A model generated the notes under the pieces. It did no database searches and was not told the origin of the DNA. It saw nothing but the letters and a program-made list of their open reading frames with translations. Positions 1 through 6,369 of a stretch of 8,048 bases of DNA are shown here, piece by piece; the stretch's first letter is position 1, and each line of letters starts with the position of its first letter. Position numbers and translations under genes: made by a program. The stretch is taken from NCBI GenBank assembly GCA_937907585.1, contig CALCVH010000174.1, forward strand, positions 1 through 8,048, written 5' to 3'. The DNA is from an uncultured Bacillota bacterium. Its GTDB lineage: Bacteria; Bacillota_I; Bacilli_A; Izemoplasmatales; UBA1188.

Positions 1-462
1 TGTTCAAAAGATTTATTTGAATTTATAGAATCATCTAAAGATATCAAAAAAGATATTGATAGAGTAATTTATGAATCACTGTTGATTAAAAGAAGCGTAG
101 TTGAAAGGGACGAATTTGAATCTAGTTATAGAAAAGTATTAAACTTTGGACATACTATAGGTCACGCGATAGAAGCTTATTCAAATGGATTAGTTAGGCA
201 CGGTGAAGCAGTATCTATCGGTATGAACTATATGCTTGGTAAAAATATTAAAAGTAGGGTAATTAACTTACTAAATAAATATAATTTACCTACTACAACT
301 ACTTATAACCTTGATGACTTTATGGGTATTATCAAATTTGACAAAAAAAGAAACAATGATTTTATTGATATAATAATTTCAAAAGAAATTGGAACTTATG
401 AAATTAGAAAAATAAAAATAGATGAATTAAAGGAGGCACTTAAGGATGAATACATTTGGTAA
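1..462 (+). CDS. aroB: 3-dehydroquinate synthase, C-terminal part (5' end outside window)
   Basis: AroB makes 3-dehydroquinate from DAHP, the second step of the shikimate pathway, using NAD and a divalent metal; it is cytosolic. The frame is open from base 1, so this is the last 153 residues of a protein usually about 350 long. The family signature FGHTIGHAIEA followed by RHGEAVSIGM is clear (bases about 143-222) and carries the histidines that bind the catalytic metal in this family. Upstream, the segment around IKRSVVERDE also fits AroB, as does the later DKKR near the C terminus. The TTG at 82 lies inside the domain and is not the real start. The last 17 bases overlap aroC, which suggests coupled translation. 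The identification is secure; only the 5' end is missing. Confidence 0.96.
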   Translation, partial: CSKDLFEFIESSKDIKKDIDRVIYESLLIKRSVVERDEFESSYRKVLNFGHTIGHAIEAYSNGLVRHGEAVSIGMNYMLGKNIKSRVINLLNKYNLPTTTTYNLDDFMGIIKFDKKRNNDFIDIIISKEIGTYEIRKIKIDELKEALKDEYIW

Positions 463-1552
463 ATTATTAAGAATATCTATGTTTGGTGAATCTCATGGAG
501 CAAAGATTGGTATTACTATCGATAATATAACTCCAGGTTTGCCAATAGATCAAAGCTTCATAAAAGAATGCTTATCTAAAAGAAGACCTACAGGTCCAAA
601 CGAAACACCTCGTGTTGAAATTGATGATTTCGAAATAGTATCTGGAGAATTTAATGGATTCACAACAGGTGCTCCACTTACGATTCTTATCCCTAATAAT
701 GATACTAAACCATCAGATTACGATAAAACATTAGGTTTAATGAGACCTGGACACGCTGATTATACGTCTCATATAAAATACTCTGGATATGAAGATTATA
801 GAGGCGGAGGTCATTTCTCAGGTAGATTAACAGCCGCAATTGTTGCGGGAGGCGCAATTGTTTTACAAGCACTAGAAAAAATAGGAATTAAAATTGGCTC
901 TCATATTTTAAAAATAAGAGATGTTGAAGACGATAAATTTACTGATATCGAAAACCAAATAGATGAATTAAATGAACTATATTTTCCAGTAATTAACCAA
1001 TCTGTATTAAAGGAAATGAGTTCTATAATTACAGAAGCTAGGTTAAGCAATGATTCTGTTGGCGGAATTATCGAATGTGGTATTACTGGACTTCCTGTAG
1101 GATTAGGTGAACCTATGTTTGATTCAATTGAATCAGTATTATCTCACGCAATGTTTTCAATAGGTTCAGTAAAAGGAATTGAATTCGGAGATGGATTCAA
1201 TTTTGCGAATCTCTTAGGTAGCGAAGCAAATGACGAATTATTTTATGAAAATAATAGGGTTCAAACTAAAACTAACCATAATGGCGGTATAAATGGTGGT
1301 ATATCAAATTCAATGCCTATACTATTCAATGTAGTAGTTAAACCTACCGCATCTATTAGTAAAGCACAGGATACTATCAACATCAATACACGTAAAAATG
1401 ATGTGATAGAAATTTCAGGTAGACATGATCCTGCGATTGTTAGAAGAATAAATATTGTATTGCGTAGTATGTCTGCCTTTGTTATAGCTGATTTTCTTAT
1501 ACAAAGATATGGAATCAATGTATTAAGGGAAGGATTTAATAAAAATAATTAA
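446..1552 (+). CDS. aroC: chorismate synthase
   Basis: AroC converts 5-enolpyruvylshikimate-3-phosphate to chorismate, the last step of the common aromatic pathway, and needs reduced FMN. The 368-residue length is normal for the family. Diagnostic motifs are GESHG (residues 14-18, with the conserved N-terminal His at 17), RPGHADYT, RGGGHFSGR, the following alanine- and glycine-rich TAAIVAGGA, SNSMP, and GRHDPAIVRR near the C terminus. The ATG at 446 is supported by a strong AGGAGG at 431-436, nine bases upstream and inside the end of aroB. The 17-base overlap with aroB and the 5-base gap to the next gene place it inside the operon. No flavin reductase domain is attached, so the FMN must be reduced by a separate enzyme. 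No key residue appears to be missing. Confidence 0.98.
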   Translation: MNTFGKLLRISMFGESHGAKIGITIDNITPGLPIDQSFIKECLSKRRPTGPNETPRVEIDDFEIVSGEFNGFTTGAPLTILIPNNDTKPSDYDKTLGLMRPGHADYTSHIKYSGYEDYRGGGHFSGRLTAAIVAGGAIVLQALEKIGIKIGSHILKIRDVEDDKFTDIENQIDELNELYFPVINQSVLKEMSSIITEARLSNDSVGGIIECGITGLPVGLGEPMFDSIESVLSHAMFSIGSVKGIEFGDGFNFANLLGSEANDELFYENNRVQTKTNHNGGINGGISNSMPILFNVVVKPTASISKAQDTININTRKNDVIEISGRHDPAIVRRINIVLRSMSAFVIADFLIQRYGINVLREGFNKNN

Positions 1553-1560
1553 TTATTGTG
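1525..1560 (+). promoter_or_regulatory. displaced ribosome binding site and GTG start of aroE-aroK
   Basis: The only purine-rich Shine-Dalgarno-like stretch is AAGGGAAGGA at 1525-1534, inside the aroC coding end and 23 bases before the GTG at 1558. That is longer than the usual 5-10 bases. No other ATG, GTG or TTG in this frame lies between the TAA at 1546 and 1558, and the protein begins with the normal AroE N terminus. The start is therefore fixed by protein similarity. The 5-base gap after the aroC stop suggests that ribosomes finishing aroC reinitiate here; this is inference. Confidence 0.5.
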
Positions 1561-2793
1561 GAATATGGGTTGATTGGAGAAAAGCTTAAACATAGCTTTT
1601 CAAGTGAAATACATAATAAAATAGGTAATTATACATATGAAATTAGAGAGATTAGTAAAAATAATCTCCCTGATTTTATGTGTAACAAAAACTTTAAAGC
1701 AATCAATGTAACTATTCCATATAAAAAAGATGTGATCAAATATTTAGATTACATAGATGAAAGCGTAACTAATATAGGCGCATGTAACACTATAGTTAAT
1801 AAAAACAATAAACTATATGGTTATAACACTGATTATTTAGGAATACTTGAATTAATCGAATATAACAATATAGATATAAAAAATAAAAAATGCGCTATTT
1901 TAGGTACAGGTGGAACCGCAAATACCGCTAAATATTGTCTAAATTTATTAGGGGCTAAAGAAGTATTGTTAGTTTCAAGATTTGATAAACTTGACACAAT
2001 CACATATAACGAATTAAAAACAATCCATAAAGATATAGAAGTTATATTTAATACAACACCTAAAGAAATGTATCCAAATGATGAAGAAGAAATTCTAGAC
2101 TCATTAGATGAATTTGATAATCTATACGCAGTAATTGATACAATTTATAATCCGCTTCATACTAATTTAGTACTTAAAGCTAAAGAAAAGAATATCAAAT
2201 GTTGCGGCGGATTATATATGTTAATATCTCAAGCGTTTTACGCATCAGAACTATTTCAAGATGTTAAACTAGATAAATCTATTATAGATGATATATATAA
2301 TGAATACATAAAATCTAAAAGAAATATAGTATTTATTGGAATGCCTGGATCAGGTAAATCTACTATATCAAATAAATTAGCTGGTGTACTACATAAAAAA
2401 TTTATTGATACAGATGAAGAGATTAAAAAAATAATCGGTATGGAAATATCTGATTATATTAATCAATTTGGCGAAAATAAGTTTAGAGATATAGAAGAAT
2501 TTATTATAAAAAATCTATCAATAAGACAAGGAATAATTATCGCAACAGGCGGTGGCTCAATTCTTAGAAAAATTAATATTGATAGGTTAAAAAGAAATGG
2601 ATCAATATATTTTATAAATAGATCTTTAAACAATCTTAAAATATCTAAATCTAGACCTCTATCATCAAATTATGATGATTTAAAAAAGAGATATATGGAA
2701 AGATATGAATTATATCAAAAATATAAAGATATAGAAATAGATGGCGATTTAGAACTTAACGATAAGATTAAGCTAATCCTGGAGGAAATATGA
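1558..2793 (+). CDS. aroE-aroK: bifunctional shikimate dehydrogenase / shikimate kinase fusion
   Basis: One 411-residue protein joins two consecutive steps: NADPH-dependent reduction of 3-dehydroshikimate to shikimate, then ATP-dependent phosphorylation to shikimate-3-phosphate. Residues 1 to about 250 are AroE: HSFS (12-15) for substrate binding, NVTIPYK with catalytic Lys56, NTD with catalytic Asp92, the Rossmann loop GTGGTA (116-121), Arg141 at the usual cofactor-phosphate position, NTTP, and Gln225 in LISQA. Residues about 255-411 are AroK: Walker A GMPGSGKST (261-269), DTD (284-286), Arg310 in FRDIE, GGG (331-333) and the lid SRPL (365-368). Both halves look intact, and only a few residues separate the last AroE helix from the first kinase strand. 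The start is GTG; an in-frame TAA at 1546 rules out longer forms. Its best Shine-Dalgarno lies far upstream, so coupling to aroC is likely. Confidence 0.96.
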   Translation: MEYGLIGEKLKHSFSSEIHNKIGNYTYEIREISKNNLPDFMCNKNFKAINVTIPYKKDVIKYLDYIDESVTNIGACNTIVNKNNKLYGYNTDYLGILELIEYNNIDIKNKKCAILGTGGTANTAKYCLNLLGAKEVLLVSRFDKLDTITYNELKTIHKDIEVIFNTTPKEMYPNDEEEILDSLDEFDNLYAVIDTIYNPLHTNLVLKAKEKNIKCCGGLYMLISQAFYASELFQDVKLDKSIIDDIYNEYIKSKRNIVFIGMPGSGKSTISNKLAGVLHKKFIDTDEEIKKIIGMEISDYINQFGENKFRDIEEFIIKNLSIRQGIIIATGGGSILRKINIDRLKRNGSIYFINRSLNNLKISKSRPLSSNYDDLKKRYMERYELYQKYKDIEIDGDLELNDKIKLILEEI

Positions 2794-3236
2794 GAATACT
2801 CGTATTAAATGGCCCTAATATCAATTTCTTAGGTATTAGAGAAAAAGATATATATGGAACTGATACTTACGAAACATTAGTAAATACTTTATTAGAACAT
2901 GTATCAACAATCAATATTGATATTGAAATATATCAATCAAATCATGAAGGTGATTTAATAGATAAAATCCAAGAAGCATACTACAAAGGATTTGATGGAA
3001 TAGTATTTAATCCTGGAGGATATACTCATACCTCTATATCTATTAGAGATGCGATTAAATCAGTATCAATTGATACAGTAGAAGTTCACTTAACTGATAT
3101 AAATAATAGAGAAGATTTTAGAAAAATATCTTATATAAAAGATGTATGTATTAAAACGATTAGTGGTAAAGGAATTAATGGCTATATTGAAGCACTTGAT
3201 TATTTAAAAGAATATAATGAAAGTAAGAATAAATAA
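2790..3236 (+). CDS. aroQ: 3-dehydroquinate dehydratase, type II
   Basis: AroQ dehydrates 3-dehydroquinate to 3-dehydroshikimate, the third pathway step, through the type II (enolate) mechanism; family members usually form dodecamers. The 148-residue length is typical. The N terminus NGPNINFLG is the family signature, followed by IYG with catalytic Tyr22, YQSNHEG, FNPGGYTHTS (residues 73-82), VEVHLTD with catalytic His100, and a C-terminal GKGINGY. The PGGY segment has Gly where most members have Ala (PGAY), a mild change. The ATG at 2790 overlaps the preceding TGA (ATGA) and sits four bases after GGAGG (2781-2785), so coupling to aroE-aroK is likely. No type I enzyme (AroD) is seen here. The name belongs to dehydroquinase and must not be confused with the AroQ class of chorismate mutases. 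Confidence 0.97.
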   Translation: MRILVLNGPNINFLGIREKDIYGTDTYETLVNTLLEHVSTINIDIEIYQSNHEGDLIDKIQEAYYKGFDGIVFNPGGYTHTSISIRDAIKSVSIDTVEVHLTDINNREDFRKISYIKDVCIKTISGKGINGYIEALDYLKEYNESKNK

Positions 3237-4413
3237 ATCTGTATTAAAAGGAAATGTCGATATAATTGGTTCAAAATCTTATGCGCATAGATATATAATT
3301 GCGTCTTTTTTATCAAGAAAAGAAAACCGATTATTAAATGTTCCATTGTCAGATGATATTATTACTACATTGAACGCAATTAAAGCACTAGGCGCAAAAT
3401 ATAGTATTCTAGATAAAGATACTGTATTAATCAACTATGATGAATCTAGATTTAATGAGATTGAATGTCTTGAATCAGGCTCCACATTAAGATTTATGAT
3501 TCCAGTTTCTTTATATTTATATGGAAAATCTAGATTTAAAGTATCTTATAGATTATTTAAAAGAGGAATAGAAGAATATAAACATATCTTTAAAAATAAG
3601 AATATAGAGATAAAAACAGAAAATAACATTATAGAACTTAATGGAATTATAACTCCAGGGGTATATAATGTTGATGCATCAAGTTCTAGTCAATATGTTT
3701 CAGGAATGTTATTTGTGCTACCTTTACTTGACGGAGATAGTGTATTAGTTCTTGATAACCAAATAAATTCTAAACCGTATATTGATATCACTATATCTGT
3801 ATTAAGAGAATATGGAATTAATATAGATATGATTGATAATAAAATATTTGTAAAAGGCAATCAATCATATAATAATTTTGTCCATTATGTTGAAGGAGAT
3901 TATTCTAGTGCTTCCTTTATTGATGCGTTCAATTATTTTGGTTCAAATGTCAAAATAAATGGTTTAAATAACGATTCTTTACAGGGGGATAAGAAATATA
4001 TAGAATATTTTAGTCAATTAAAAAATAAATATAGTGTAATTGATGTATCTAATTCAATAGATCTTGCGCCAATATTATTTGTATTCGCATCATTAAAACA
4101 TGGTGGTAAGTTTACTGGAACAGATAGATTAATGATTAAAGAATCGAATAGAAGTGAAGCTATAAAAGAAGAATTAGGTAAGATAGGAATAGATATAGAG
4201 ATTGGAAATAACTTTGTTATTATAAACCAAAATGACATAAAAATTAAAAACGTATGTTTTATTTCACATAATGATCATCGAATCGCAATGGCTCTATCTT
4301 TATATTCAACTATAATGAATATAGAAATAGATGATTATGAATGTGTAAATAAATCATATAAAGAATATTTTGATGTATTAAAATCTTTAGGAGCGGATAT
4401 ATATTATGAATAA
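3217..4413 (+). CDS. aroA: 3-phosphoshikimate 1-carboxyvinyltransferase (EPSP synthase)
   Basis: AroA transfers the enolpyruvyl group of phosphoenolpyruvate to shikimate-3-phosphate, the sixth step and the target of glyphosate. The protein has 398 residues, slightly shorter than the E. coli enzyme (427). Conserved sites are GSKSYAHR (18-25, with Lys20), ESGSTLRF (86-93), DASSSSQYVSG, EGDYSSAS, the catalytic Asp282 in DLAP, KESNR (308-312) and DHRIAMA (353-359). The first signature reads SGSTLRF where the E. coli enzyme has AGTAMRP, and KESNR replaces the usual KESDR. The ATG at 3217 lies inside aroQ, giving a 20-base overlap, and only a weak AAAAGA precedes it; the next residues match the family N terminus. 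It overlaps tyrA by 8 bases. Confidence 0.97.
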   Translation: MKVRINKSVLKGNVDIIGSKSYAHRYIIASFLSRKENRLLNVPLSDDIITTLNAIKALGAKYSILDKDTVLINYDESRFNEIECLESGSTLRFMIPVSLYLYGKSRFKVSYRLFKRGIEEYKHIFKNKNIEIKTENNIIELNGIITPGVYNVDASSSSQYVSGMLFVLPLLDGDSVLVLDNQINSKPYIDITISVLREYGINIDMIDNKIFVKGNQSYNNFVHYVEGDYSSASFIDAFNYFGSNVKINGLNNDSLQGDKKYIEYFSQLKNKYSVIDVSNSIDLAPILFVFASLKHGGKFTGTDRLMIKESNRSEAIKEELGKIGIDIEIGNNFVIINQNDIKIKNVCFISHNDHRIAMALSLYSTIMNIEIDDYECVNKSYKEYFDVLKSLGADIYYE

Positions 4414-5251
4414 AGTATTAATTGTAGGATTAGGTTTAATTGGCGGAAGTTACGCTAGATGTTTAACTAAAGCTAATATAGATGTTTATGCGATTACAAA
4501 AAATGAAGATGATATTATTTATGCTAAAGAAAATAACATTATAAAAGATGGCTATGCATACGTTTCTAAAGATTTTGTGAATAGTTTTGATAGAATTATA
4601 TTCTGTTTATATCCTAAAACAATGTTAGAATGGGTAAAAGAATATAAAGATTATATTAAAGATGGCGCAATAATAACTGATGTATCTGGCGTTAAAGGTG
4701 AAATCTTATATCAAATTCAAGATTTATTAAAAAATAAAGCTGAATTTATAGGATCTCATCCTATGGCTGGAAAAGAGAAACCTGGAATCAAAGAATCAGA
4801 TGAATCATTATTTTTAAATGCGAACTTTATTATTACACCTACAAAAAATAACACTAAAGAAGGGATAGAGTTCGCTAGAACCATAGGCAAAATCATCTCT
4901 TCTAAACAACAAACGATCTTAACTCCAGAAAAACATGATGAAATGATTGCGTTTTTATCTCAGTTAACACACGCTATCGCAATAAGTTTAATGACATCTA
5001 ACGATGATTACGAAAACTTAGTATTATATACCGGAGATTCATTTAGAGATTTAACTAGAATCGCGAATATAGATGAAAACTTATGGTCAGAATTATTCTT
5101 ATTAAATAAAAAAGAATTAATTGAATCTATAGATAAATTTATAAAGGAATTAAATAATCTTAGAAATAATATAGTAAATGATGATGTTGAAAAAATAAAG
5201 AATCAAATGAAAACATCTACATATAGACGTAAATTTTTTAATAAAAAATAG
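4406..5251 (+). CDS. tyrA: prephenate dehydrogenase, monofunctional
   Basis: TyrA oxidatively decarboxylates prephenate to 4-hydroxyphenylpyruvate, the precursor of tyrosine, with NAD(P). The 281 residues begin with the Rossmann motif GLGLIGGS (8-15). DVSGVKGE, the strong signature GSHPMAGKEKPG (about 116-127, His118), the helix motif HDEMIAFLSQLTHAIA (177-192, His189) and FRDLTRIA (213-220) follow. No chorismate mutase domain precedes it and there is no room for a C-terminal ACT domain, so it is the short monofunctional form; tyrosine control must act elsewhere or through another mechanism. The ATG at 4406 overlaps the aroA stop by 8 bases, with AGGAG at 4389-4393 upstream. Arogenate dehydrogenase activity cannot be excluded from sequence, but the prephenate form is the likelier call. 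Confidence 0.95.
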   Translation: MNKVLIVGLGLIGGSYARCLTKANIDVYAITKNEDDIIYAKENNIIKDGYAYVSKDFVNSFDRIIFCLYPKTMLEWVKEYKDYIKDGAIITDVSGVKGEILYQIQDLLKNKAEFIGSHPMAGKEKPGIKESDESLFLNANFIITPTKNNTKEGIEFARTIGKIISSKQQTILTPEKHDEMIAFLSQLTHAIAISLMTSNDDYENLVLYTGDSFRDLTRIANIDENLWSELFLLNKKELIESIDKFIKELNNLRNNIVNDDVEKIKNQMKTSTYRRKFFNKK

Positions 5252-5266
5252 GAAGTATTGAATATG
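5250..5266 (+). promoter_or_regulatory. ribosome binding site that fixes the DAHP synthase start
   Basis: AGGAAG at 5250-5255, overlapping the tyrA TAG stop, is eight bases before the ATG at 5264. A TTG at 5258 in the same frame would be only two bases from it, and a second ATG at 5270 is fourteen bases away. The spacing favours 5264. The three choices differ by two to four residues only. Confidence 0.65.
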
Positions 5267-6307
5267 AATATGGATTTTAAAAGAAAACTACCAACTCCTT
5301 TAGAAATAAAGAAATTATATCCTTTAACTAAAGGAATGGAGGATATTAAAAATAAAAACGATATAGAGATTAAAAAAATTTTTTCTGGAGAATCAGATAA
5401 GTTTTTATTAATTATTGGCCCATGTAGCGCTGATAGAGAAGATGCGGTAATTGAATATCTTCATAAACTTAAAAACGTATATGAAAAAGTAAAAGATAAA
5501 ATCTTTATTATTCCAAGAATATATACAAATAAGCCTAGAACTAGCGGTACCGGATATAAAGGAATGCTTCATCAGCCTGACCCACATAAAGATCCTGATA
5601 TGTTAAAAGGATTAATTGCGATTAGAAAATTGCATATGAGAGCTTTAGAAGAAACAGGATTTACATCTGCGGATGAAATGTTATATTCAGAAAACCATAG
5701 ATATTTATCTGACCTACTAGGATATGTTGCGGTAGGAGCGAGAAGTGTAGAAGATCAACAACATCGTTTAACCGCATCAGGATTAAATATTCCAGTAGGA
5801 ATGAAAAACCCTACATCAGGCGATATTGCGGTAATGTTAAATTCAATTAACGCAGCTCAACATGGACATATGTTTATATATAGAGGCTGGGAAGTAGAAT
5901 CAAAAGGAAATCCTTACGCTCACGCTATTCTAAGGGGCTATGTTGATAAAGATGGAAATAACCATTCAAACTATCATTATGAAGATTTGTTATTATTAAC
6001 CAAATTATATACTAATGACCATTTTAAGAATCCCGCAGTCATAGTTGATTGTAACCATGCGAATTCTAATAAGCAATATTTAGAACAAATTAGAATAGCG
6101 AAAGATGTATTATATTCAATGTCACAGAACGCTGATATCAAAAAATTAGTTAAAGGACTAATGATAGAATCATATTTATTAGATGGTAGACAGGATGTAA
6201 ATGAGAGTTCTATATATGGAGTATCAATCACTGATCCATGTTTAGGTTTTGAAAAGACTGAAAAACTGATATTTGATATATATAATACATTAAAAAATAT
6301 GAATTAA
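5264..6307 (+). CDS. aroF: DAHP synthase, type I (AroF/G/H family)
   Basis: This enzyme condenses phosphoenolpyruvate with erythrose-4-phosphate to DAHP, the entry point of the pathway. The 347 residues align over the full length with the E. coli AroFGH type, including the N-terminal arm that carries the feedback site in that family. Metal ligands expected for the family are present: Cys54 in GPCS, His265 in CNHANS, Glu302 in MIESYL and Asp324 in SITD. KPRTSGTGYKG, ARSVEDQQHR and GMKNPTSGD also match. The sequence resembles a subgroup with YKGMLHQPDP and one extra residue in the KPRT loop, unlike E. coli AroG (KPRTTVGWKG). Which amino acid inhibits it cannot be read here; standing directly after tyrA, tyrosine is a reasonable guess. 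The symbol aroF is used generically. It is last in the operon and its stop lies in an inverted repeat. Confidence 0.95.
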   Translation: MNMDFKRKLPTPLEIKKLYPLTKGMEDIKNKNDIEIKKIFSGESDKFLLIIGPCSADREDAVIEYLHKLKNVYEKVKDKIFIIPRIYTNKPRTSGTGYKGMLHQPDPHKDPDMLKGLIAIRKLHMRALEETGFTSADEMLYSENHRYLSDLLGYVAVGARSVEDQQHRLTASGLNIPVGMKNPTSGDIAVMLNSINAAQHGHMFIYRGWEVESKGNPYAHAILRGYVDKDGNNHSNYHYEDLLLLTKLYTNDHFKNPAVIVDCNHANSNKQYLEQIRIAKDVLYSMSQNADIKKLVKGLMIESYLLDGRQDVNESSIYGVSITDPCLGFEKTEKLIFDIYNTLKNMN

Positions 6308-6324
6308 ATTACTTTGTAATTTAA
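6304..6324 (+). terminator. perfect inverted repeat at the end of the aro operon, possible weak hairpin
   Basis: TTAAATTAC (6304-6312), the loop TTT, and GTAATTTAA (6316-6324) form a perfect 9-base stem with a 3-base loop. The left arm contains the DAHP synthase TAA stop (6305-6307). Only one G-C pair is in the stem and no uninterrupted T-run follows on this strand, so it is a poor intrinsic terminator by itself. It may be an attenuating or mRNA-end-stabilising hairpin, or chance in AT-rich DNA. Confidence 0.3.
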
Positions 6325-6369
6325 AAGAATATATTGTTATTTATAACCAAATTATATTTTATTAATATT
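6308..6369 (+). other. 62-base intergenic gap between the aro operon and rluA-like gene
   Basis: This is the longest non-coding stretch in the window. Apart from the right arm of the inverted repeat, it is plain AT-rich sequence. TTG at 6334-6339 (TTGTTA) and TATATT at 6353-6358 resemble promoter boxes, but their spacing of 13 bases is too short. No convincing promoter, and no good Shine-Dalgarno for the next gene, is visible. Read-through from the aro operon is possible. Confidence 0.5.

Noticed and set aside
82..462. A short independent gene starting at TTG 82
   Set aside because: The frame is open back to base 1 and the upstream residues also match AroB, so this is simply the interior of a truncated aroB.
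834..848. Perfect 6-base GC-rich inverted repeat CCGCAA-TTG-TTGCGG
   Set aside because: It falls in the conserved alanine-glycine segment of aroC, where the protein sequence and the GCG/CGC codon habit together explain it.
1261..1518. Open frame of 85 codons on the minus strand inside aroC
   Set aside because: It lies wholly antisense to the conserved C-terminal half of aroC and shows no recognisable domain; a shadow of the real gene. The similar minus frames at 4014-4238, 5977-6231 and 7366-7563 were rejected for the same reason.
2791..2793. Possible Mollicutes genetic code with TGA as tryptophan, suggested by the extreme AT content
   Set aside because: TGA ends aroE-aroK at the normal kinase C terminus and overlaps the aroQ start; conserved tryptophans are encoded by TGG.
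6334..6369. Extended N terminus of the pseudouridine synthase from TTG 6334
   Set aside because: It has no good Shine-Dalgarno and adds twelve residues not typical of the S4-domain start; ATG 6370 is preferred, though not proven.
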